From: a virus
IMG/VR virus record: IMGVR_UViG_3300042881_004673
Coordinates: 16,392 to 80,391 of that record
Direction: 5' to 3' (one strand)
DNA length: 64,000 nt
Shown here: positions 10,166-18,519 of the stretch, piece by piece
Layout of the letters: each line of letters begins with the position of its first letter
Position numbering within the stretch: position 1 is the stretch's first letter
Position numbers and translations under genes: made by a program
Notes under the pieces: generated by a model
Told to the model about the DNA's origin: nothing
Databases searched by the model: none
What the model saw: the letters and a program-made list of their open reading frames with translations, nothing else

Positions 10166-11429
10166 CTTTCTTTGATCTTTTTTGTCGGTGAAAAGTAATC
10201 ACGAATCGGTGAACTTCATTTTGAATCTCAGCCAATAAAAACCCAAACTCACTTCTTGGAATATCAAAACTTGACCCATCAATCTTGTGTATTGTTTGAG
10301 ATTGGTGTTTATCGTTTTTAGAAATGGAGATCAAATCAATAGAAGATAACAATCCAAGAGATTCAAATACTTTTTTTGCAACACCCAACTGACCTTTACC
10401 GCCATCAATAACAACAAGTGAAGGTAACTCTTGTTTCTCATTTAAAAGTCTTTTGAAACGACGATTTAATACCTCAGTAAATGATGCGTAGTCATCAGGA
10501 CCCTCAACAGTTTTGATATTGAACTTACGATAGTTTGACTTATCGGTCTTACCATTCTTGTAACGAACAAGGGCAGACACCTGACAATCACCAGCAGTGT
10601 GAGAGTTATCAAAAGCTTCAATAAGAGTTGGAACATTCAATAAACCAAATTGTTCTTTGAAAGATCTTGAAATATCACAATACTTTCTAACACGAAACGA
10701 CTCAAGTTTTTTCTCTAACAAATCAACAACATCCATTTTGTTTTTTAAGTTCTGAGAAATCTCAAACTCCATTTGTTCAGAATGATACTTCATAAACTTT
10801 CTCAAACGATTTCGAACCTTGTCAAACTGAAAGGAAAATACATCTCTCATCTCACTTACAATCTTTAAGTAAGAAAACTTCTGAATTGAGGAAACACAAG
10901 GAGCATTACAACGACCAAGATGAAATTCCAAACAAGTCTTGAACTTTTCATTTTGAATATTTTCTTCAGTCAAGTTATAAGAACAAGATCTAAGATTGAA
11001 AATGTCATGAACCATCTCATAGATCTCATAACAAGAGTTAGAACTTGTAGATTCCAAAAGAACTTCACCAGTAAAGTTAGAAGGGTTACAAACTAAAAGT
11101 CTTGGGAACTCATCCGAACTCAAAGTGATAAACCAACGACGAGATCTGTCATCTTTTGCTTTGATGTTGTATTTTGGTTTGTGTGATTTGATAAGTTCGT
11201 CTTCCAACAAAAGAGCTTGAGATTCATCATCAGTGGTCATGAACTCAACATCACGAATCTCATTTACCAAGAAAGTTGTCTTTTTATCTTTGTGGTTTTT
11301 TTGAAAGTAAGACTTAACTCGTTTAGGTAAAAACTTTGACTTACCCACATAGATAATCTGACCCTTCTCGTTTTTGAAAAGGTAACAGCCACTAGATTGG
11401 GGTATATTTGAAAGTTTCTCTGTAATCAC
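10155..11429 (-). CDS. uvrC: Short UvrC-like excision nuclease subunit
   Basis: 424 residues from a GTG start at 11429. The GIY-YIG domain is visible at the N-terminus: SGCYLF and IIYVGKS, an Arg-bearing helix, and the Glu in LLLEDELIKSHKPKYN. A UvrC-type Cys cluster follows (CLEFHLGRCNAPC), then the RNase H-like second nuclease domain (AFDNSHTAGD, VVIDGGKGQL, and an ending like HRFVITFHRQKR). Bacterial UvrC is about 600 residues, so the C-terminal helix-hairpin-helix DNA-binding region is missing. UvrC makes both incisions in nucleotide excision repair with UvrAB, so this copy may serve phage DNA repair with host partners. A longer in-frame start at 11483 exists, but the host-type promoter lies inside it, favouring the GTG. 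Confidence 0.85.
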   Translation of the reverse strand: MITEKLSNIPQSSGCYLFKNEKGQIIYVGKSKFLPKRVKSYFQKNHKDKKTTFLVNEIRDVEFMTTDDESQALLLEDELIKSHKPKYNIKAKDDRSRRWFITLSSDEFPRLLVCNPSNFTGEVLLESTSSNSCYEIYEMVHDIFNLRSCSYNLTEENIQNEKFKTCLEFHLGRCNAPCVSSIQKFSYLKIVSEMRDVFSFQFDKVRNRLRKFMKYHSEQMEFEISQNLKNKMDVVDLLEKKLESFRVRKYCDISRSFKEQFGLLNVPTLIEAFDNSHTAGDCQVSALVRYKNGKTDKSNYRKFNIKTVEGPDDYASFTEVLNRRFKRLLNEKQELPSLVVIDGGKGQLGVAKKVFESLGLLSSIDLISISKNDKHQSQTIHKIDGSSFDIPRSEFGFLLAEIQNEVHRFVITFHRQKRSKKVIG

Positions 11430-11433
11430 AATA

Positions 11434-11441
11434 CAAATATA
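11434..11441 (-). promoter_or_regulatory. Host-type TATATTTG box for the UvrC-like gene
   Basis: On the minus strand the box is followed by 4 bases (TATT) and then GTG, the same geometry as at 8166, 12663, 62348 and 62641. Confidence 0.65.
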
Positions 11442-11483
11442 GTAATTTTTTATGGTAATTTTAAGTAAAAATTTATTAATCAA

Positions 11484-11490
11484 TATTTAT
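11484..11490 (+). promoter_or_regulatory. TATTTAT late-type promoter box
   Basis: Lies 18 bases before the ATG at 11509. Confidence 0.55.
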
Positions 11491-11508
11491 TATTAATAAA
11501 ATAGAATA

Positions 11509-12300
11509 ATGGATGTAAATAGATTTAAAATATTGTTAGAATCTAAGTTAGGTAATATTAAAACATTAATATCTGAAGAAAAAAATGATGAAATAATCAA
11601 AATTCAAACAGATTTAGTTAATAAAGGTTATAATATTGGATTGTCTGGACCAAATAACGATGGTATTGATGGTGTTATGGGACCAAAAACAAAATTGGCA
11701 TATAAAAAAGAATTTGGCAAATCATATGGTGATGAGGTAACAAATAAATTAAATAATGACGAGTTAATAGGTAAAACGTCTATTAATGATTATGGTGAAA
11801 TATTGTTTTCTAAAAATAAAACAGCCCCATTACTTATGGTTTATGGTGGAATAAATGTTGGTGGAAAAAAAAGTGGGGTATATATGTGGGATTATGTTAA
11901 TAAATTAAAAGATAAATATACTATATTTGTTGCTAATGACCATAAGGTAAGTGGTCTTAATTCATATAAAAAAGTTTTAGAGTCTTTAAAGGAAAATAAT
12001 ATTACACCATCTTCTAAAATACTTTATTTATTTTCTGGTGGATATAAACCTGGAAAAGAATTACTAAATTCTAACTCAGGTGATTTTAGTGAAATTTTAC
12101 TTGTGGACATTTGGATGGGTGGGTCAGTAGGTAATTTTTATAAGAAATTTGTTAAAGACAATAGTTCAAAAGTTAAATATTATTATACCTCATTTGGATC
12201 TCAAAACGATGACGCTAAAAATTTTATATCCAAAATTGTTTCAAGTGTAAAAAATAGTAATCACATGGAAACAAATACTGATGCGGTTAACAATTTATAA
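11509..12300 (+). CDS. Tagged protein with a peptidoglycan-binding-like domain
   Basis: 263 residues. The start MDVNRFKILLESKLGN followed by LISEE is a tag of the same class as the two minus-strand genes at 61143 and 61662. Residues about 28-72 look like a peptidoglycan-binding domain (IKIQTDLVNKGYNIG, then DGIDGVMGPKTKLAYK). The remaining part (95-255) has an alternating hydrophobic pattern with YLFSGGYKPG, vaguely alpha/beta-hydrolase-like, but I cannot assign a reaction. A cell-wall-associated cargo or virion protein is likely. It stands alone between two minus-strand genes with its own late-type box. Confidence 0.75.
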   Translation: MDVNRFKILLESKLGNIKTLISEEKNDEIIKIQTDLVNKGYNIGLSGPNNDGIDGVMGPKTKLAYKKEFGKSYGDEVTNKLNNDELIGKTSINDYGEILFSKNKTAPLLMVYGGINVGGKKSGVYMWDYVNKLKDKYTIFVANDHKVSGLNSYKKVLESLKENNITPSSKILYLFSGGYKPGKELLNSNSGDFSEILLVDIWMGGSVGNFYKKFVKDNSSKVKYYYTSFGSQNDDAKNFISKIVSSVKNSNHMETNTDAVNNL

Positions 12301-12307
12301 TAATTAA

Positions 12308-12658
12308 TTACATATTTTTTAAAATCACTTCTAAAGTATAGATGGACTCACGATCTTGTTTAGTTTTAAATTCTTTAGATTTAAGATAGTTTAAACTATC
12401 AACTAATTCATCTCTCTTTGATTTAGGTTTTGTTATTACTTGGACATCCTCATAATCATCATAATCATTGTCATTATCGTCAACTAAATCTTTCATCCAC
12501 GAACTAACATCTAAATCGGCGGTTTTTAATTCGTCGTATAACCAATAATTATTATCTTCAGATTTAGAAGTTATTACATTAGTTATTTCGATGTTCTCAT
12601 CTTCTGGTTTAAGATCAAAGAACTCATAAACTCGGTCATTAATTTTTTTCATTATCAT
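12308..12658 (-). CDS. Small acidic protein of unknown function
   Basis: 116 residues from the ATG at 12658, chosen because it sits 4 bases after a host-type box; the frame is open slightly further upstream. The protein has an acidic run (DDNDNDYDDYEDV) in the middle and a charged C-terminal helix. No family recognised. Like the UvrC-like gene it is minus-strand with a host-type promoter, so it may be expressed early. Confidence 0.65.
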   Translation of the reverse strand: MIMKKINDRVYEFFDLKPEDENIEITNVITSKSEDNNYWLYDELKTADLDVSSWMKDLVDDNDNDYDDYEDVQVITKPKSKRDELVDSLNYLKSKEFKTKQDRESIYTLEVILKNM

Positions 12659-12662
12659 GTTA

Positions 12663-12670
12663 CAAATATA
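12663..12670 (-). promoter_or_regulatory. Host-type TATATTTG box
   Basis: Minus-strand box followed by TAAC and the ATG at 12658: the 4-base leaderless geometry. Confidence 0.65.
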
Positions 12671-12716
12671 CAAATATTTTTTAAATCAACTATTATTTAT
12701 TTAATTTTTTTTAAAG

Positions 12717-12723
12717 TATTTAT
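12717..12723 (+). promoter_or_regulatory. TATTTAT late-type promoter box (short spacing)
   Basis: Lies 5 bases before the ATG at 12729. Confidence 0.6.
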
Positions 12724-12728
12724 ATAAT

Positions 12729-15545
12729 ATGAAAGATCTTGTAATACAAATATTAACAGAAGAATCAAAAAAATTAATTTTTGAGTCTGGTATTAGAAAC
12801 ATAAAAGAATTATCTAAACGATATCCTAAGGCAAAAATATATTTTCATCAGGATTTGGATGGAGTGACAACTGCTTTAGGTATGAAAAACTACTTAGAAC
12901 AAAATGGAATTAAAGTGGTTGACTCTGAAATTATCCAATATGGTGATAAGGAATTTGCAATTAAAAAATTAGACGCCGAAGGTGATGTTATGCCGGTGTT
13001 AGTTGACTTTGCTCACGGTAAACCAATGTTTGTTATACATACTGACCATCACGATACGCAAGCTGGTGTAGAACAAGGAACATCAACCAATTTTAAAGCG
13101 TCAAGATCAAACGTTGAGACAATATCTCAAACCGTATCACCAAACGACATTTTTCCATCAGACGATATAACTTTAATTTCTACTGTTGATTCAGCAAACT
13201 ACGCACAATACGATATAACACCCGAAGAGGTAATGAATTATTTGTTTAAGGTAGATAAAGATCAATCATTACAAAAAAACAAAATGGTTATGGGAATGGT
13301 AACCAATAAATTATTATTAGCATTTAAAAACAAACCAAAATTTTTAGAAAATATCGTAATGAATGCAAATCCATCACTATTAAGTATTTTAATGTATATT
13401 AAATCTCAAATTAAAGATAGTGGATATGCTGATGTGGACACATTAGAAAAAAATAAAGAGATGTATGTCCAATCAATGAAGATAAATAAGAATGTTAAAG
13501 TTGATGATGGGATAATAGTTCAATATGGTGGAGGTAGTATGATGAAACCAGGATCATATGATAGATACACACCATTCAGAAATAATCCTGACGCTGACTT
13601 CTTGGTGATTGCTTGGCCCTTAGGGTTGGTACAAGCGTCTTGTAATCCATTTAAGAAAGAAAGAGCACTTAAAGGTGTGAACTTAGGTGAAATTAAAGAT
13701 GAGGTCTTAAACAAGTGGAAATCACAATTACAAAATAAAGACATTCCTTTGTCCACAATTAAATGGATATCTGAATCAGGAAAAAGTTTTAATGAAGAAT
13801 CTGTTGGTTTTACATTTAAAGACTTTAATGCTTTGTATGGAAAAGAATTTAAAAGAATGGATAATGGTGAAAAAATATTAAATGATATTGATGTTGTAAT
13901 GAAAAAACCATTTAGTGAATTGACACAAAACGAAATGAAAATGTTGGACTCAATTAGTGTAAACGCTTGGGATTTAATTAAATCAAATAGTGGTGGACAT
14001 AAATGTATTACCAATATTTCAGGATTGTCTTATTTAGGTAGATCTAAACGACCACCTGAAGGTAAATATAAATATAATTCTGAATCTGATGACTCTCCAT
14101 ATGTTAAATTTACTAAAATGATACAAAATGAATTTGCAAGAATTCTTAAAGAAAAAATTAAAGAAACTAATAATGTTAATGAAAATTACAACTTAATTAG
14201 AAAAAAAGATTTAATTCCAAATCAGATTAATTACAAAAATATAAAAAAAATGTTAATAAAAGAAGAAACATTTGGGGCTACTTGGAAATCACCAATACCA
14301 GGAGATGCTGATTTACTTCATGCGTTTGAAAGACGAAAATCTGACAAACAAGGGGCTCTTATTGGAACCCAAATTGAGGAGAAACTAAAAAAACTTTATG
14401 ATGATGGAATTAACCCTGACATAACTGATTTAAAGTTAAATGTAGATTCTAAAAACTCTACGGTAACGTGGAGCGCAACTATTGGTCCTAGTACTGATGG
14501 TAAAGCATACATGGGAATTTCAACAAGAGGATCTACTGGTGGTAGTTCAGAAAAACGAGCTTTAGATCAAGTAGGTCCTTTAAAACAACAATTAAGTTCA
14601 AAAGGATATCAAGACATAACACCAATCACTTTTGACGGAAAAGACCATTTTGTAAATCCATCTGGTAATAAAATTCACCAATACTTTTTCAAATATACAG
14701 ACCCAAATAAATATCCACCTCACCCAACTAAAGATGGTTTAAATGTTGATAACACTAATACATCTTTAACAACAAACTCATCAGAAAATGATTTATTTGG
14801 TATAAAAGGTATTTTATCCAAAATTAAAGAAAAATTATTCAAAAACAAAACAAACACAAAAAGTAGTGATACAACAAGCAATAATACAACAAGTGGTGAC
14901 ACAACAAGTAATAATACAACCACCACAGATTCCGATTTTAAAACAATAACAAAAAAAGTAATTGCAAATTTTGAAGGAGGATATTGGAATCCATTTTGCC
15001 CGCACCCAACTAGCCGTATGGGTAAATCAACTGAGACTATGTTTGGTTTGGATAGGTATAATGGTAATATTGAAAGCACTGATAAAGGAAAAGAATTTTT
15101 TAAGATTATAGACGATGAAAAAATCGCAGCTGGAGCCACATCTAGTGGTGAAGGTAAAAACATGAAATGGACAAACATGGGTAACTTTTGTAAAAAATGG
15201 AAATGGTTATATAGAGGTGGAGATAAAAAAGAAAAATTAGAAGATCTTGCAACTGAAATTATGGAAAAATACTTTAATAAAAACATGAGTAGTTATATTA
15301 AAGACTCTAAGACCAAAGAAAAAATTATGGGAAATAAAGGATTATTAGTGCATATGTCATACGCAAGTTGGAATGGTCCCGGATTCTTTCAAAAATTCGG
15401 AAGAAAATTAGAAGCCGCGGTAAAAGACGGAAAATCCGACAAAGAATTAATTGATGTTGCCTGTCAATCAAGATTAGACACTGGATTAAACCAAAGTAAA
15501 GTAATAGAGGCCATTAAAAATCCTGATGGGATGAAAACGGCTTAA
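12729..15545 (+). CDS. Tagged DHH-type phosphoesterase fused to a lysozyme-like C-terminal domain
   Basis: 938 residues in at least three parts. The N-terminus MKDLVIQILTEE is a tag and LIFE gives a second [L/I]xE site. Residues about 35-470 carry DHH-superfamily motifs: YFHQDLDG at 38-45, VDFAHG near 93 and HTDHHDTQ near 104, suggesting a metal-dependent phosphoesterase acting on nucleotides or nucleic-acid ends. An internal tag (NIKKMLIKEE) lies at about 505-515. The next domain (515-680) is unknown, and a Ser/Thr/Asn-rich linker (about 690-735) follows. The last 200 residues (FEGGYWNPFCPHPTSRMG and HMSYASWNGPGFFQKF) resemble phage muramidase/transglycosylase domains. The architecture suggests a precursor cut into separate enzymes. 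Confidence 0.8.
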   Translation: MKDLVIQILTEESKKLIFESGIRNIKELSKRYPKAKIYFHQDLDGVTTALGMKNYLEQNGIKVVDSEIIQYGDKEFAIKKLDAEGDVMPVLVDFAHGKPMFVIHTDHHDTQAGVEQGTSTNFKASRSNVETISQTVSPNDIFPSDDITLISTVDSANYAQYDITPEEVMNYLFKVDKDQSLQKNKMVMGMVTNKLLLAFKNKPKFLENIVMNANPSLLSILMYIKSQIKDSGYADVDTLEKNKEMYVQSMKINKNVKVDDGIIVQYGGGSMMKPGSYDRYTPFRNNPDADFLVIAWPLGLVQASCNPFKKERALKGVNLGEIKDEVLNKWKSQLQNKDIPLSTIKWISESGKSFNEESVGFTFKDFNALYGKEFKRMDNGEKILNDIDVVMKKPFSELTQNEMKMLDSISVNAWDLIKSNSGGHKCITNISGLSYLGRSKRPPEGKYKYNSESDDSPYVKFTKMIQNEFARILKEKIKETNNVNENYNLIRKKDLIPNQINYKNIKKMLIKEETFGATWKSPIPGDADLLHAFERRKSDKQGALIGTQIEEKLKKLYDDGINPDITDLKLNVDSKNSTVTWSATIGPSTDGKAYMGISTRGSTGGSSEKRALDQVGPLKQQLSSKGYQDITPITFDGKDHFVNPSGNKIHQYFFKYTDPNKYPPHPTKDGLNVDNTNTSLTTNSSENDLFGIKGILSKIKEKLFKNKTNTKSSDTTSNNTTSGDTTSNNTTTTDSDFKTITKKVIANFEGGYWNPFCPHPTSRMGKSTETMFGLDRYNGNIESTDKGKEFFKIIDDEKIAAGATSSGEGKNMKWTNMGNFCKKWKWLYRGGDKKEKLEDLATEIMEKYFNKNMSSYIKDSKTKEKIMGNKGLLVHMSYASWNGPGFFQKFGRKLEAAVKDGKSDKELIDVACQSRLDTGLNQSKVIEAIKNPDGMKTA

Positions 15546-15641
15546 ATAACATATTGTGGTTTTTTATGTTACCAAAAAGTTAAGTTTGATTTTAAAATTA
15601 TGTTTAAGTAAATTTATAACTATCTATTATTAAAAAGAATT

Positions 15642-15767
15642 GTGGTTTTAATTTTATTAGTAGTGTTGTCTTTAGTTTTAATAATTTTAAAAGATCGTAA
15701 AGATTATTTTAAGTATAAAAAAAAATATGGAGTTATCAAATCTTGTAACGATTGTAATACCTTGTAA
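15642..15767 (+). CDS. Possible small single-span membrane peptide
   Basis: A 41-codon frame from GTG encodes a hydrophobic helix (VVLILLVVLSLVLIIL) then a basic, Cys-bearing tail. It overlaps the first 41 bases of the following glycosyltransferase. The clear membrane segment supports it, but the GTG start and overlap leave it uncertain. Confidence 0.4.
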   Translation: MVLILLVVLSLVLIILKDRKDYFKYKKKYGVIKSCNDCNTL

Positions 15768-16449
15768 AAACGAAAAGGATATTATATTAAAAACGTTGGA
15801 CCTATTAAACTATCAAGTTGATATACATAACGTAAAAGTTGTTGTATGTGACGCATCAAATGATGGGATAACAAAATTAGATCTAATTACAAGGTTAGAG
15901 TATGTGAATAGAACCGACCTGTTTGTCTTACGAGTAATGGATGGTGGACTTCCAGCAATAGCAAGAAACAACGGATTCAAACTTGTTACAACACCATATG
16001 TGTTGTTTATGGATGCTGATGTATTCTTATTAGACCCAAAGGTATTAATAAGATCGGTAATAAAGATAAAAAAACACAATTTAGATCTAGTAACAACAAA
16101 GTTTCGTTCTGATAATGGGAATTATAATTACGTGTATAAGGTATTTGATTTAATACAGACACTCTCCAAGTGGTCAACACCATTCTGCCTTGGTGGATAT
16201 ATGTTAGTTCGTTCAGAAACGTTTAAGTCAATCGGAGGTTTTGATGAAGAGATTAAAGTTGCTGAAGATTATATGCTTTCAAAACAAATTAAACCAAAGA
16301 AATTCGGAAGAATAAACAATATTGTATATACACCACCAAGAAGATTTGAAAACAAAGGTGTGATGTATATGTTAAGACTTATGTTATCATCATTTTTCAA
16401 CAAAAATAACAAAGAATACTTTACAAACGACAAAGGTTATTGGAAATGA
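15727..16449 (+). CDS. Family 2 glycosyltransferase
   Basis: 240 residues. NLVTIVIPCKNEKDIILKTL is the N-terminal strand-helix of family 2 enzymes, and VLFMDADVFLLDP near residue 96 contains the DxD motif. EDYMLSKQIK near 182 resembles the acceptor-site acidic ED. A hydrophobic amphipathic C-terminus (VMYMLRLMLSSFF) suggests membrane association, as in enzymes that glycosylate lipids. The end overlaps the next gene by ATGA, so it is coupled to an LpxH-like phosphatase; together they may remodel a host glycolipid or build a virion glycan. Confidence 0.82.
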   Translation: MELSNLVTIVIPCKNEKDIILKTLDLLNYQVDIHNVKVVVCDASNDGITKLDLITRLEYVNRTDLFVLRVMDGGLPAIARNNGFKLVTTPYVLFMDADVFLLDPKVLIRSVIKIKKHNLDLVTTKFRSDNGNYNYVYKVFDLIQTLSKWSTPFCLGGYMLVRSETFKSIGGFDEEIKVAEDYMLSKQIKPKKFGRINNIVYTPPRRFENKGVMYMLRLMLSSFFNKNNKEYFTNDKGYWK

Positions 16450-17159
16450 AAAAGTGGAGAACAATTATAATGAGTGATTTACATTTAGGCGCCAGACAAT
16501 CACAAACAAATAAGATATTAAGATTCTTAGAAGAGAATGAATCTGAAACACTAATATTAAATGGTGACATTATTGATGGATGGGCATTAAAGGGTGGTGG
16601 TAAATGGAAAAAAGATTGTTCAAAGATATTCAGACGGTTTATGAAACGATCAGAAGATGGAACAAAGGTAGTATATATTAGAGGAAATCACGATGACTTT
16701 TTAAAACCATTTGTTCCGTTCTTATTAAACAACATAGAGATTGTTAGAAAATACACACACATCGGAGCGGACGGAAGAAGTTACTATTGTTTTCATGGAG
16801 ACGTATTGGACTTTGTTATTATGAAAGTAAGATGGTTGGCAGTTCTTGGTGGATGGTCATATGATTTGGTGATAAGATTAAATACATTTTATAACTACAT
16901 AAGAAGAAAGTTTAACTTACCATACCATTCATTGGCAAATGATATTAAACAATCTGTAAAGGGGGCAATCAACTTTGTGTCTGATTTTGAGGAAAACGCA
17001 AAAGGTTTATCAAAACAAAAAGGATTTGATGTTGCGGTATGTGGACACATTCACCAACCTAAGTTAGATGTGGATTATATGAATTCAGGAGACTTCTGTG
17101 AGAACTCCACATGTCTTGTGGAGGATTTTAAAGGTAAGTGGCAAATAATGTATATGTGA
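16446..17159 (+). CDS. LpxH-like calcineurin-family phosphoesterase
   Basis: 237 residues from the ATG at 16446 (another in-frame ATG at 16440). All metallophosphoesterase motifs are visible in order: SDLHLG, NGDIIDGW, RGNHDD, FHGDV and GHIHQP. The pattern is closest to UDP-2,3-diacylglucosamine pyrophosphatases, which release lipid X in lipid A synthesis. Length is typical for that family (about 240-270). The coupling to a membrane-type glycosyltransferase supports a role in outer-membrane lipid or glycan chemistry. Substrate is inferred; relatives with other nucleotide-sugar lipids exist. Confidence 0.82.
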   Translation: MKKWRTIIMSDLHLGARQSQTNKILRFLEENESETLILNGDIIDGWALKGGGKWKKDCSKIFRRFMKRSEDGTKVVYIRGNHDDFLKPFVPFLLNNIEIVRKYTHIGADGRSYYCFHGDVLDFVIMKVRWLAVLGGWSYDLVIRLNTFYNYIRRKFNLPYHSLANDIKQSVKGAINFVSDFEENAKGLSKQKGFDVAVCGHIHQPKLDVDYMNSGDFCENSTCLVEDFKGKWQIMYM

Positions 17160-17163
17160 ATAC

Positions 17164-17170
17164 TATTTAT
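17164..17170 (+). promoter_or_regulatory. TATTTAT late-type promoter box (short spacing)
   Basis: Lies 4 bases before the ATG at 17175. Confidence 0.6.
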
Positions 17171-17174
17171 CATT

Positions 17175-17651
17175 ATGAACCTACAAGAATCTATAAGAAG
17201 AATATTAAGAGAAGAATTTAATGAAGATAAGAATCTTTATGGTGAGAAATTAAAACCATGTTCAAGAAATCCAATGACAGGGTTTTACAAGGATGGGTAT
17301 TGTAGAACAGGAAATAATGACACAGGAAGTCATACGGTGTGCGCAAAAGTAACAGAAGAGTTTTTAGAGTTTACCAATTCAATGGGGAACAATCTTGATA
17401 TGTTGGAACCTGGTGACAAATGGTGTTTATGTGCAAAAAGATGGGAAGAGGCAAACAAAGAGGGAGTTGCTCCTGAAATGATTAAAAGTTCAACAAACAT
17501 TAAAACATTAAATATAATTGGTGGTATTGAACAAGAACTTGATGAATACGCAAGAACACTTAAAAACGCAAGACAACAGGGGGTTGGGTTAAGATTCCCA
17601 AAGTCGGCAATAAAGGCAAACCCAGCAAGGTTTAGGCCATACAACAGGTAA
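17175..17651 (+). CDS. Tagged DUF2237-family protein
   Basis: 158 residues. The first 14 residues are the tag MNLQESIRRILREE. The rest matches the small bacterial DUF2237 family: NPMTGFYKDGYCRTG, GSHTVCAKVTEEFLEF, GDKWCLCAKRWEEA and GVAP occur in the family order. The biochemical function of DUF2237 is not known; conserved Cys and Trp residues suggest metal or cofactor binding. A housekeeping-type domain attached to the phage tag is a clear case of a cellular gene recruited as tagged cargo. It heads a run of small genes. Confidence 0.85.
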   Translation: MNLQESIRRILREEFNEDKNLYGEKLKPCSRNPMTGFYKDGYCRTGNNDTGSHTVCAKVTEEFLEFTNSMGNNLDMLEPGDKWCLCAKRWEEANKEGVAPEMIKSSTNIKTLNIIGGIEQELDEYARTLKNARQQGVGLRFPKSAIKANPARFRPYNR

Positions 17652-17652
17652 T

Positions 17653-17817
17653 ATGAAAAAAATAATAAGATTAACAGAATCAGAACTTATTTCATTAGTT
17701 AAAAGAGTAATGAAAGAAGGTGAACTTACAGAAAAATGTTGGGCAGGATATACTCAAAAAGGTATGAAGACAATGTTTGGTAAGAGATACCCTAACTGTG
17801 TTAAGAAGACAAAGTAA
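17653..17817 (+). CDS. Tagged 54-residue protein
   Basis: Begins 1 base after the previous stop. The tag KKIIRLTESELISLVKRV is followed by a compact body (CWAGYTQKGMKTMFGKRY, then PNCVKK). Similar short CW-GY-KGMK-MFGK sequences occur, as far as I remember, in other large phages; function unknown. It shows that even a body of about 25 residues is given a full tag. Confidence 0.8.
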   Translation: MKKIIRLTESELISLVKRVMKEGELTEKCWAGYTQKGMKTMFGKRYPNCVKKTK

Positions 17818-17818
17818 T

Positions 17819-18451
17819 ATGTCATATTTAAATGCAAACCTACCAATAATTAACTGTTTAATTAGAAACGAATTTTTATTTAACCATAAAAAAGGAAATG
17901 GTGAATTTACACCATGTGATGTTCATTCGGTTGCATCGATTCAAGGGAGAACACCTTTATTTGAGGCATTCTTGGAGAACGGAGTAAATTGGACACGAAG
18001 ACCAATACACGCATTTGTATGGAAAGAAGATGCGGAAGTATTAGATTTAACTGAACATATATATTGGGATTGTTTTAGTCCTTACATTGACGTAAAAGTT
18101 AGGGAGAGACTATCAGGTTTAAGAGCCGATTTAATATCAATCACTGGAGTTAAAAGAGTGGGAACATATCTATTCACACTTGATTGGTCTCACGAAAATA
18201 GAAACAATCTTGATTTAGGTTTTTCTGAAACACCTGAACACAAATGTGGTCACGTATTCAAAATGGATAATGGTAATTATTTTATTTATCCCAACAACAG
18301 GATAATTTGGTTTGACAGAGCTTGGACATTTAATAGGATAGATAAGAATCCTGGTTATGAAATAGATTTAAATATATATTCGGTGGAGAATAAAACATAT
18401 CACACTACAGATTATTCATACATGACTGAGTTCGCCAAAGATAACGAATAA
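17819..18451 (+). CDS. Conserved-looking phage protein of unknown function
   Basis: 210 residues from the ATG at 17819, which follows the previous stop by 1 base; a TTG 42 bases upstream would overlap the previous gene and is rejected. The protein is soluble-looking, rich in Asn, Trp and Tyr (WTRRPIHAFVWKEDAEVLD). It has no tag, signal peptide or membrane segment. No family recognised. It closes the operon before the terminator at 18467. Confidence 0.75.
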   Translation: MSYLNANLPIINCLIRNEFLFNHKKGNGEFTPCDVHSVASIQGRTPLFEAFLENGVNWTRRPIHAFVWKEDAEVLDLTEHIYWDCFSPYIDVKVRERLSGLRADLISITGVKRVGTYLFTLDWSHENRNNLDLGFSETPEHKCGHVFKMDNGNYFIYPNNRIIWFDRAWTFNRIDKNPGYEIDLNIYSVENKTYHTTDYSYMTEFAKDNE

Positions 18452-18466
18452 AAGACATTTTAAATC

Positions 18467-18496
18467 AATCTTCACTTAAAATGTGAGGATTTTTTT
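18467..18496 (+). terminator. Rho-independent terminator
   Basis: AATCTTCAC pairs with GTGAGGATT (one G-T pair) around TTAAAAT, followed by a run of T. Confidence 0.8.
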
Positions 18497-18506
18497 TTAT
18501 CTAAGG

Positions 18507-18513
18507 TATTTAT
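18507..18513 (+). promoter_or_regulatory. TATTTAT late-type promoter box (short spacing)
   Basis: Lies 6 bases before the ATG at 18520 and heads a five-gene overlapping operon. Confidence 0.6.
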
Positions 18514-18519
18514 AATAAT

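Noticed and set aside
11430-11483. Longer N-terminus for the UvrC-like protein
   Set aside because: The extra 18 codons contain the TATATTTG promoter and do not resemble UvrC.
13520-15286. Minus-strand frames inside the DHH gene
   Set aside because: They are opposite-strand shadows of a clearly coding sequence, without promoter or motif.
17777-17818. Upstream TTG start for the 17819 gene
   Set aside because: It would overlap the tagged 54-residue gene, and the ATG follows that gene's stop directly.
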